This document shows, one piece after another, positions 1 through 3,920 of a stretch of 5,240 bases of DNA. The notes beneath the pieces were generated by a model. That model ran no database searches. It was not told the DNA's origin and saw only the letters and a program-made list of their open reading frames with translations. Positions within the stretch are counted from its first letter, which is position 1, and the number at the start of each line of letters is the position of its first letter. The DNA is taken from positions 1-5,240 of the forward strand of contig SVRB01000093.1 in the NCBI GenBank assembly GCA_015065045.1. Direction: 5' to 3'. The DNA comes from Oscillospiraceae bacterium. Lineage in GTDB: Bacteria > Bacillota > Clostridia > Oscillospirales > CAG-272. Made by a program: the position numbers and the translations under genes.

Positions 1-276
1 ATATAATTCGTTTCTGTCAAGGTAGCTTGAATGATCGCGTATATATCTTATCCAGGCGAATGCATATCCTATAACATCTCCGTTCTCGCTTTCTGCAATA
101 AAAACGAAATGAGACGGTTCATTTATGCGCCAATTAAAGGAATCCTCATCAAAATATCGAGCTTCAACCTTAAAAATATCGGGGCGTCCCACTCGGTGAA
201 GGTCTGCTATCTGTTTTTGTAATGGTCTTATTTTCTCGCGGTCCTCAGCTACCGCTTCTCTAATACGGAATTTCAT
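1..276 (-). CDS. GNAT-family N-acetyltransferase, N-terminal part (cut by the window edge)
   Basis: The minus-strand frame starting with ATG at 276 stays open for 92 codons to the window edge. It begins MKFRIREAVAEDREKIRPLQ. The N-terminal pattern of a beta strand (FRIREA), a helix (EDREKIRPLQKQIADLH), the segment RPDIF, and the strand pair HFVFIAE...DVIGYAFAWI is that of GNAT acetyltransferases, which move an acetyl group from acetyl-CoA to an amine. The acetyl-CoA-binding motif (family pattern R/Q-x-x-G-x-G/A) should lie just past the cut, so catalytic competence and substrate cannot be judged. A strong Shine-Dalgarno AAGGAGG (284-290) sits 7 nt upstream of the ATG and fixes the start. It is co-oriented with the methyltransferase to its right but separated by 136 bp and a hairpin, so it is probably a separate transcription unit. 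I see no convincing sigma-A promoter in the AT-rich gap. Confidence 0.82.
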   Translation of the reverse strand, partial: MKFRIREAVAEDREKIRPLQKQIADLHRVGRPDIFKVEARYFDEDSFNWRINEPSHFVFIAESENGDVIGYAFAWIRYIRDHSSYLDRNELY

Positions 277-300
277 GAGAATTCCTCCTTTCATAAAATA

Positions 301-317
301 TTAATACGGCATATTAA
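301..317. promoter_or_regulatory. AT-rich dyad upstream of the acetyltransferase gene
   Basis: TTAATA and TATTAA form 6-bp inverted arms around a 5-nt centre, 11 bp upstream of the acetyltransferase Shine-Dalgarno. The surrounding sequence is very AT-rich and probably contains the promoter of that gene, though no clear -35/-10 pair stands out. The dyad could be an operator or a chance palindrome in AT-rich DNA. Confidence 0.2.
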
Positions 318-343
318 CCAATATATTTACAAACATAACAATA

Positions 344-381
344 AACGCACGTAGGGGAGCCGCTTGCTGCACTCCTACGGC
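344..381 (-). terminator. Probable terminator hairpin after the methyltransferase gene
   Basis: Read on the minus strand, CGTAGGAG pairs with CTCCCCTACG across a GC-rich loop: 6 bp, a 2-nt bulge, then 2 bp. The moderately T-rich stretch TGCGTTTATTGTT follows. It lies about 32 bp past the methyltransferase stop codon, where a terminator is expected. The T-tract is interrupted, so termination may be inefficient and some readthrough into the acetyltransferase gene is possible. The element could instead be a remnant of a dispersed palindromic repeat. Confidence 0.4.
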
Positions 382-412
382 AACTTATATAATTCAGCTT
401 CAACCAATTATG

Positions 413-1201
413 TTATCTTTTTCTGAAAACATCCAGCACGTGATTTGATGCTCCCACCATATCTGCCCGCTCACAAATAGAAAAATGATATTTCATATAT
501 AGAGCAAAAGTATCATCATCCATTTCATCAACGGTGCTTCCGATAAAGCGAGTTATCATATCCGTCCCCACGTAATGGAGTCTTTGCGTATTAAAATGGC
601 TCATAAGAGAATCAATTTCTTCTTTTCTGTAAAGGGTAAATACCTCTTTCGGAGTTGAGCTGAGCTTGAAGGTTTCAAAATCTATGAGATGATCGTAAGC
701 TCCTCCCTTAAATCCTCCTCGCACGAAGCCAAAGCTATATACGGTGCTGTCGTTATTACAGTAAGCAGAAAAAACTATTCCGCCCCTTTTCGTAACTCTG
801 ATCGCCTCACTGATAGCTGAAAGCTTATCTTCTTCATTATACAGATGATACATCGGCCCCAAAAGAAGGGTTATATCATATTTATCGGATTCAATATTAT
901 AAAGATCAACGGCATCACCTTGCTGAATTGTGATATTCTCGCCCGGCCTCGTATTACGCTTGAATACGTCAATATTACACTCCATCAGCTCCACTGCATC
1001 GACCGTGTAGTCCTTCTGCGCAAAATAATGTGAATATCTCCCCGTTCCTGCGCCGATCTCAAGGATGCGCATACCGCTCTTCAGATATTTCTCGATATAG
1101 CGGATCGTAGTCAAGAACTCAACGCTTCCGCGCTTTGAAACTAAGCGTGCGTCTTCATCATGTGTGGTATAATAGTTTTTAAGTACATCCATTCGTTCCA
1201 T
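413..1201 (-). CDS. Class I SAM-dependent methyltransferase, 262 residues
   Basis: This is a Rossmann-fold methyltransferase using S-adenosylmethionine. Motif I is ILEIGAGTGRY (residues 46-56), the acidic end of strand 2 is VDAVEL (67-72, E71 expected to bind the SAM ribose), GDAVDL (95-100) matches the adenine-binding region, and TLLLGPMYHL (111-120) is the motif IV region. A C-terminal segment of about 100 residues (160-262) carries the likely substrate-binding part. The substrate cannot be read from the sequence; rRNA, tRNA, protein or a small molecule are all possible. A longer frame extends 13 codons upstream, but those codons are the terminator T-tract and the Shine-Dalgarno. AGGGAGGT (1207-1214) is correctly spaced 5 nt from the ATG at 1201. 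The gene follows a leader ORF and an intrinsic terminator in the same orientation, which implies control by transcription attenuation. Confidence 0.9.
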   Translation of the reverse strand: MERMDVLKNYYTTHDEDARLVSKRGSVEFLTTIRYIEKYLKSGMRILEIGAGTGRYSHYFAQKDYTVDAVELMECNIDVFKRNTRPGENITIQQGDAVDLYNIESDKYDITLLLGPMYHLYNEEDKLSAISEAIRVTKRGGIVFSAYCNNDSTVYSFGFVRGGFKGGAYDHLIDFETFKLSSTPKEVFTLYRKEEIDSLMSHFNTQRLHYVGTDMITRFIGSTVDEMDDDTFALYMKYHFSICERADMVGASNHVLDVFRKR

Positions 1202-1206
1202 AAAAT

Positions 1207-1214
1207 ACCTCCCT
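1207..1214 (-). promoter_or_regulatory. Shine-Dalgarno that fixes the methyltransferase start
   Basis: AGGGAGGT on the minus strand lies 5 nt before ATG at 1201. It sits directly after the attenuator T-tract, so it is present only in readthrough transcripts. It rules out the longer frame start inside the terminator. Confidence 0.85.
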
Positions 1215-1260
1215 GAAAAATAAAAAAGCAGCATAAGCAAGATCCACTGCTTACACTGCT
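1215..1260 (-). terminator. Intrinsic terminator between leader ORF and methyltransferase (attenuator)
   Basis: On the minus strand AGCAGTGTAAGCA (1248-1260) pairs with TGCTTATGCTGCT (1227-1239) as an uninterrupted 13-bp stem with two G-U wobbles and an 8-nt loop. The T-tract TTTTTTATTTTT (1216-1227) follows immediately. This is a textbook Rho-independent terminator. It lies downstream of a consensus promoter and a leader ORF and upstream of the methyltransferase Shine-Dalgarno, so it would stop transcription before the gene unless the stem is prevented from forming. Confidence 0.9.
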
Positions 1261-1392
1261 AAAATACACCTATGATATAAAAATCAAAATGGGTATGGCA
1301 ATGCAAGCCTCGGCGAATCGACCATGCGATCGGCCCAGAGCTGGACGGTGGCGGTATAATTCATCATAGTTACGTGTTTTTTCATTGCCATA
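1227..1392 (-). promoter_or_regulatory. Four-segment attenuator leader RNA with competing stems
   Basis: Segment 1 is TATGGCAATG (1383-1392), overlapping the leader ORF start codon. Segment 2 is GCTTGCATTGCCATA (1294-1308), near the end of the leader ORF. Segment 3 is AGCAGTGTAAGCA (1248-1260) and segment 4 is TGCTTATGCTGCT (1227-1239). 1:2 pairs perfectly over 10 bp. 2:3 pairs over 11 bp (two G-U), using GCTTGCATTGC (1298-1308) with GCAGTGTAAGC (1249-1259). 3:4 is the terminator. Segment 2 cannot pair with 1 and 3 together, and segment 3 cannot pair with 2 and 4 together. A ribosome held early in the leader ORF would cover segment 1, free segment 2, form 2:3 and allow readthrough. A ribosome reaching the stop codon would mask segment 2, and an untranslated RNA would form 1:2; both favour termination. 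The pairings are seen in the sequence; the mechanism is inferred by analogy with trp-type and antibiotic-resistance attenuators. Confidence 0.75.
1284..1385 (-). CDS. Leader peptide ORF (33 codons) upstream of the methyltransferase
   Basis: This short ORF starts MKKHVTMMNY and ends LALPYPF before TGA at 1284-1286. AAGGAG (1394-1399) lies 8 nt from the ATG at 1385; a second in-frame ATG at 1391 is only 2 nt from the Shine-Dalgarno and less likely. It sits about 25 nt into the transcript from the consensus promoter at 1417-1445 and ends 24 bp before the terminator stem. Its codons 26-31 encode segment 2 of the attenuator, so its job is probably to position ribosomes rather than to make a stable protein. 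It has no run of one amino acid and a single Trp, which argues against classic amino-acid starvation sensing. No classical +x+ macrolide-arrest motif is evident. A response to a ribosome-targeting drug or to another cause of slow translation is plausible. It could also be a functional small protein; I do not recognise it. Confidence 0.65.
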   Translation of the reverse strand: MKKHVTMMNYTATVQLWADRMVDSPRLALPYPF

Positions 1393-1416
1393 TCTCCTTT
1401 CGAATAATTTTGACTC

Positions 1417-1445
1417 ATTATAACGCCCTCTTCACACTTTGTCAA
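1417..1445 (-). promoter_or_regulatory. Perfect-consensus sigma-A promoter for the methyltransferase leader
   Basis: On the minus strand TTGACA (1440-1445) and TATAAT (1417-1422) match the consensus exactly with an optimal 17-bp spacer. Transcription should start near 1410, about 10 nt before the leader ORF Shine-Dalgarno. Such a strong promoter in front of a terminator suggests constitutive initiation, with control exerted at termination. Confidence 0.92.
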
Positions 1446-1468
1446 CACTTTATTGAAAATTTATACTT

Positions 1469-1479
1469 AACTGTCAGTT
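1469..1479. promoter_or_regulatory. Operator-like dyad AACTG-T-CAGTT between divergent promoters
   Basis: This perfect 5-bp inverted repeat with one central base lies between the leftward promoter (-35 at 1440-1445) and the rightward promoter (-35 at 1497-1502). Very similar dyads occur at 1507-1517 and 2880-2894. XRE-type regulators commonly bind short dyads of this kind, and two are encoded in the window. Binding is inference. Confidence 0.4.
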
Positions 1480-1496
1480 GAATTCACACTGATATA

Positions 1497-1525
1497 TTGA
1501 CAATTAAACTTGCAGTTGATAAAAT
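1497..1525 (+). promoter_or_regulatory. Sigma-A promoter for the 394-residue gene
   Basis: TTGACA (1497-1502) and TAAAAT (1520-1525) are separated by 17 bp. The -35 is perfect and the -10 matches five of six bases. The start site should be near 1532, leaving a 5' leader of about 43 nt. It diverges from the promoter at 1417-1445, with the -35 boxes 51 bp apart. Confidence 0.82.
1507..1517. promoter_or_regulatory. Second dyad copy within the promoter spacer
   Basis: AACTTGCAGTT lies inside the spacer between the -35 and -10 boxes. It is a near match to the dyad at 1469-1479 (AACT..CAGTTGA is shared). A protein bound here would block the rightward promoter. The dyad symmetry is imperfect (four of five arm positions). 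Confidence 0.3.
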
Positions 1526-1542
1526 GAAGACGGAGCACCGCT

Positions 1543-1605
1543 CATAACAAAAAACGGCAAAACTAATAAAGGGGATGACACCCATAACAAAAAACGGAGA
1601 AACCA
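1543..1605 (+). repeat. Imperfect 40-bp-offset direct repeat spanning the gene start
   Basis: CATAACAAAAAACGG occurs at 1543-1557 and again at 1583-1597, exactly 40 bp apart. The similarity continues patchily (CAAAAC against GAAAAC-like sequence). The first copy is in the 5' leader and the second encodes ITKNGE of the 394-residue protein. This looks like a local tandem duplication. It may have moved the start region, because the Shine-Dalgarno-like AAAGGGG directly abuts the ATG at 1575. Confidence 0.6.
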
Positions 1606-2759
1606 AAGATAAGCGCACCGTACGCGTACTTGACGAAAACGGTGTGCCCATCGGCTCCACCTACCCGAAACGGGCGGCGGGGCTCATTAAAAAAGGTCGG
1701 GCGCAGTTTGTGAACGACTTTGATATTCGTCTCTTAGCGTCCGACGTATCTGAAATTACGGAGGAATTAAAGATGGATAACAATACAAATACAAACGTAC
1801 AGGGAAACACAAAGAACAGACTTTATTTCAACCCCAGAGACTGGGCTCTCGTCAGTGATGCACCCGGATACAGAACCTTCATCGAAGGTCCCGATGGCAT
1901 TCTTTCAGAATCATTTATGATAGGCGACTGGGGATGGAGCTGGACGGAGATAGCATCTCAGACGCTCACTCTTGAAAAGCACACGAAATACGAGTTTGTT
2001 TTCTGGCTCAACGGCGGAGAAAACGATCAAAGCAACGAGACCTGCCAGTTTGCAGTTCTTTTTGACGGTGATTACGACGGCAGACTTATCTATAATCTTA
2101 ACCGCAATTACATAAAGACCTTAAAGAAAGTAAACGGCTGGGAGCTTTACTGCATCCCCTTCACTACGGGAGATAATGAAGAAACTCAGCTTCGCTTTAT
2201 GTCAATGCGAGCTCCTATGACGGTTATGTCTGCAGGGGATCCCGAAGGATATGCTGATCTTGCCGATAGTCCCGATGAATTTGAATCTAAGCGCCCACAG
2301 CGCCACAACATCGTTTTCAGCGACGGATGGCCCGCGGATGCCTGGTACGGCACAGACAATCTGAGAAAGGGTTGTGTCGACACTTCCGGCGGAATGTATA
2401 CAGTTGGCGGTCCCGATAAGCCTGTAACTATTTACGGCATAAGCCTTGAACAGTATTCAAAGCTTGGCCCCAGAGACCAATCGGCAGTCGAAAAAGCCTA
2501 TAAAAGCGGGGATCTTAACACAAATTCGAAAGCAAGCAACAACCAAGGGTTCCCATTCTCTCTCACTCTCGAAGATATTAAGAATCTGACAGACGAGGAA
2601 CGTGATTTTATTGTTAATATCACTCGTTCTCGCTCTCCGATAACCCTTGATCCTTTAACGCTCGAGAATTTAACAAATTCCAGCGAAGAGGAAAGAAACT
2701 TTGCATTGAAGCTTTTCGGCCTCGGAGCTATTGAAGATCCCAGTCAGTGTCCGTGGTAA
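1575..2759 (+). CDS. Protein with PLMP/RRXRR-like N-terminal module, beta-rich middle domain and repeat tail
   Basis: This 394-residue cytoplasmic-looking protein has no signal peptide or membrane segment. Residues 14-56 (RTVRVLDENGVPIGSTYPKR, then AAGLIKKGRAQF and IRLLA) follow the pattern of the PLMP/RRXRR module at the N-terminus of IscB-type proteins: VxVLDxxGxP, a P-x-R-A turn, then LxKKGRA. No RuvC or HNH nuclease follows. An Asn/Thr-rich linker (66-82) leads to a segment rich in aromatics and predicted strands (83-225, with DWGWSW and YEFVFWLNGGEN) that resembles a jelly-roll or carbohydrate-binding fold; this is a guess from pattern only. The tail carries two copies of an LTLE...EERxF helical unit, at 330-349 and 361-380. 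Function is unknown. The assigned ATG is the only standard start after the upstream stop at 1545, but AAAGGGG abuts it without spacing. An internal Shine-Dalgarno could start a shorter form at residue 67. Confidence 0.85.
   Translation: MTPITKNGETKDKRTVRVLDENGVPIGSTYPKRAAGLIKKGRAQFVNDFDIRLLASDVSEITEELKMDNNTNTNVQGNTKNRLYFNPRDWALVSDAPGYRTFIEGPDGILSESFMIGDWGWSWTEIASQTLTLEKHTKYEFVFWLNGGENDQSNETCQFAVLFDGDYDGRLIYNLNRNYIKTLKKVNGWELYCIPFTTGDNEETQLRFMSMRAPMTVMSAGDPEGYADLADSPDEFESKRPQRHNIVFSDGWPADAWYGTDNLRKGCVDTSGGMYTVGGPDKPVTIYGISLEQYSKLGPRDQSAVEKAYKSGDLNTNSKASNNQGFPFSLTLEDIKNLTDEERDFIVNITRSRSPITLDPLTLENLTNSSEEERNFALKLFGLGAIEDPSQCPW
1760..1775 (+). promoter_or_regulatory. Internal Shine-Dalgarno and ATG inside the 394-residue gene
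   Basis: GGAGG (1760-1764) lies 8 nt before an in-frame ATG (1773-1775, residue 67). This is better than the signal at the annotated start. Initiation here would give a 328-residue protein lacking the PLMP-like module and beginning at the Asn/Thr-rich linker, a natural domain boundary. The GGAGG also encodes Thr-Glu-Glu, so it could be coincidental. Confidence 0.45.
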
Positions 2760-2785
2760 ACTGAATGATCCATCATAACGAAAAT

Positions 2786-2810
2786 GGCCCTGCCGAAAAT
2801 CGGCAGGGCC
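2786..2810. terminator. Hairpin terminator after the 394-residue gene
   Basis: GGCCCTGCCGA (2786-2796) and TCGGCAGGGCC (2800-2810) form a perfect 11-bp stem with an AAA loop, 26 bp past the stop codon. The downstream tract TCCATTTATATAT is only moderately T-rich. On the opposite strand ATTTTCG follows. It probably terminates the plus-strand gene and separates it from the XRE operon. Confidence 0.8.
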
Positions 2811-2848
2811 TCCATTTATATATAAAAACTCACCCCAAAAGTTAAAAT

Positions 2849-2863
2849 CCAACAGACTGTTGG
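2849..2863. promoter_or_regulatory. Operator-like dyad CCAACAG-A-CTGTTGG
   Basis: This perfect 7-bp inverted repeat around one central A lies upstream of the first XRE gene promoter. Its centre (2856) is 31 bp, about three helical turns, from the centre of the related dyad at 2880-2894. That spacing would place two bound dimers on the same face of the DNA. It is probably an operator; a transcribed hairpin is unlikely with a 1-nt loop. Confidence 0.5.
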
Positions 2864-2879
2864 GTAAAATATGCGTTTT

Positions 2880-2894
2880 CCAACTGTCAGTCGG
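2880..2894. promoter_or_regulatory. Operator-like dyad CCAACTG-T-CAGTCGG at the XRE promoter
   Basis: Six of seven arm positions pair around a central T. It ends at the edge of the -35 region of the promoter at 2895-2922, where an XRE repressor would autoregulate. The core AACTGTCAGT is identical to that of the dyad at 1469-1479. Confidence 0.5.
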
Positions 2895-2922
2895 TTTTCT
2901 TATGCCAAATTTATGCTATAAT
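2895..2922 (+). promoter_or_regulatory. Extended -10 promoter for the XRE operon
   Basis: TGCTATAAT (2914-2922) is a perfect -10 with the TG extension. The best -35 candidate is TTTTCT (2895-2900) at 16 bp, a weak match that the extended -10 would compensate. Expected transcription start is near 2929, about 40 nt before the preferred start codon. Confidence 0.7.
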
Positions 2923-2969
2923 TAAACCATCGAAGGCGCCGACGAAATAATTTTTTAAGGATGAAAAAA

Positions 2970-3464
2970 ATGAAAAACACAATCGGACAGAATATTTCCG
3001 TATATCGTAAAAAGGCAGGAATGACTCAGGAAGAGCTTTCCGAAAAAATGAATGTTACATCACAAGCAGTTTCAAAGTGGGAAAATGATCTTTCATACCC
3101 CGATCTTGAAACCGTAAACCGATTAAGCCGCGTTCTCGGAACAACTGTTGACGTTATTCTAAATGGAGAAGAAACTGTTCCCGCGGTAAAAGCAGCAGAG
3201 AGTGGAAACATTGAAAAGCGTATTTTGGTCCTCTCTACAAAGGTAAAAGAACCAGAAGAAATCATGGCAACCGTAAGATTTCCCATGGAGCTGCTCTACA
3301 AGCTTAAAGCAACCGATAAGCTCGCAGAGGTGATCGGAAAGGACAATATCAAGTGGGTCGAAGAAGCACTTGATATTGCCAAAGCAGGAGTTGTTGGCAC
3401 AGTTCTCTGCACACATACTGAAGAGGTAGATGCAACCATCGAGGTAATAGAATATGAAGGTTAA
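2970..3464 (+). CDS. XRE-family transcriptional regulator with C-terminal sensing-type domain, 164 residues
   Basis: Residues 5-62 form a Cro/CI-type helix-turn-helix: IGQNISVYRKKAGMTQEELS, then the recognition helix SQAVSKWEND (31-40) and the closing PDLETVNRLSRVLG. It should bind DNA as a dimer. The C-terminal half (83-164) alternates strands and helices (RILVLSTKV, ATVRFPMELLYKL, VEEALDIAKAG, ATIEVIEYEG) and may be for dimerisation or ligand binding; it recalls small C-terminal domains of other clostridial regulators but I cannot name it. ATG at 2970 is preferred over ATG at 2961 because AAGGA (2957-2961) is 8 nt from the former and overlaps the latter; the longer form adds MKK. Two operator-like dyads lie upstream, suggesting autoregulation. 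Its last 11 bp overlap the next gene, implying translational coupling. Confidence 0.88.
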   Translation: MKNTIGQNISVYRKKAGMTQEELSEKMNVTSQAVSKWENDLSYPDLETVNRLSRVLGTTVDVILNGEETVPAVKAAESGNIEKRILVLSTKVKEPEEIMATVRFPMELLYKLKATDKLAEVIGKDNIKWVEEALDIAKAGVVGTVLCTHTEEVDATIEVIEYEG

Positions 3465-3750
3465 GTTGTCCATCAACGGACACAAAAAAGAACTTACATA
3501 TCCTGAAAACGTTGTTTGGATAGAATATATTTCTCACTCTCGCGGTATTACTGTATCAATCGGCTTCGATCTGTTTTTTGACAATGTCACCAAAGCAGAA
3601 GAAAAGCTTTCCTTCCCCGATGAAGCAGAATCAAACCTGCTCATTTACCATACCGAAGATATGGATTTGCGGAACCTTATAAGCAAGTACAAAGGTCTTC
3701 GTATTCTTGAAGTCAGCCACAATGGTATAGAGATCATTGCTACAGTATAA
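3454..3750 (+). CDS. Small protein of unknown function overlapping the XRE gene, 98 residues
   Basis: I do not recognise this protein. It starts 11 bp before the XRE stop codon in another frame, with GAGGT (3441-3445) 8 nt upstream of its ATG, and ends before a terminator, so it is the second gene of a two-gene operon. It has no signal peptide, membrane segment or DNA-binding motif. Alternating strand-like stretches (VKLSINGHKKELTY, VWIEYISHS, ITVSIGFDLFF, NLLIYHTEDM, LRILEVSHNGIEIIATV) suggest a small alpha/beta or beta-rich fold. Tight coupling to the regulator suggests a partner role, such as modulating the regulator or being its main target, but no sequence feature shows this directly. 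Confidence 0.75.
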   Translation: MKVKLSINGHKKELTYPENVVWIEYISHSRGITVSIGFDLFFDNVTKAEEKLSFPDEAESNLLIYHTEDMDLRNLISKYKGLRILEVSHNGIEIIATV

Positions 3751-3759
3751 ACAAATTAT

Positions 3760-3793
3760 AAAGAGTCCGTTGCACTTTTCGCAGCGGCTCTTT
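3760..3793 (+). terminator. Hairpin terminator after the XRE operon
   Basis: AAAGAGTCCGTTGC pairs with GCAGCGGCTCTTT, with one bulged T and one G-U, around a 7-nt loop. It begins 9 bp after the stop codon. The descending arm ends in CTCTTTCTCTGTATT, a T-rich but interrupted tract. Confidence 0.7.
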
Positions 3794-3839
3794 CTCTGTA
3801 TTCAACTGTCTCGCTAAGTCAGATTCGCCAAATCGGTTG

Positions 3840-3868
3840 TTTACTGTACCCGGAATTTCTGTTATACT
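3840..3868 (+). promoter_or_regulatory. Promoter for the second XRE gene
   Basis: TTTACT (3840-3845) and TATACT (3863-3868) are spaced 17 bp apart, with a TG one base before the -10 (TGTTATACT). Start expected near 3875, giving a 5' leader of about 46 nt. A half-site CAACTGTC at 3803-3810, matching half of the dyads elsewhere in the window, lies about 30 bp upstream of the -35; its relevance is uncertain. Confidence 0.65.
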
Positions 3869-3920
3869 AAAGCTGTAAAACAGATGCATCGGTTTAATAA
3901 ACAACTGAAAGGAAATTACT

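Noticed and set aside
31..222. Plus-strand 63-codon ORF
   Set aside because: It is antisense to the acetyltransferase frame, has no Shine-Dalgarno, and its composition looks like a shadow of the real gene.
1202..1240. Upstream extension of the methyltransferase starting MLMLLFYFSG
   Set aside because: These codons are the terminator arm, the T-tract and the Shine-Dalgarno. The correctly spaced start is at 1201.
2186..2383. Minus-strand ORF within the 394-residue gene
   Set aside because: No ribosome binding site or recognisable motif; it is a shadow frame.
2670..2852. Minus-strand 60-codon ORF over the gene end and terminator
   Set aside because: It runs through the terminator hairpin and lacks any initiation signal or protein pattern.
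3026..3537. Several minus-strand ORFs opposite the XRE operon
   Set aside because: All overlap well-supported plus-strand genes, have no Shine-Dalgarno, and have Phe/Ser/Cys-rich shadow composition.
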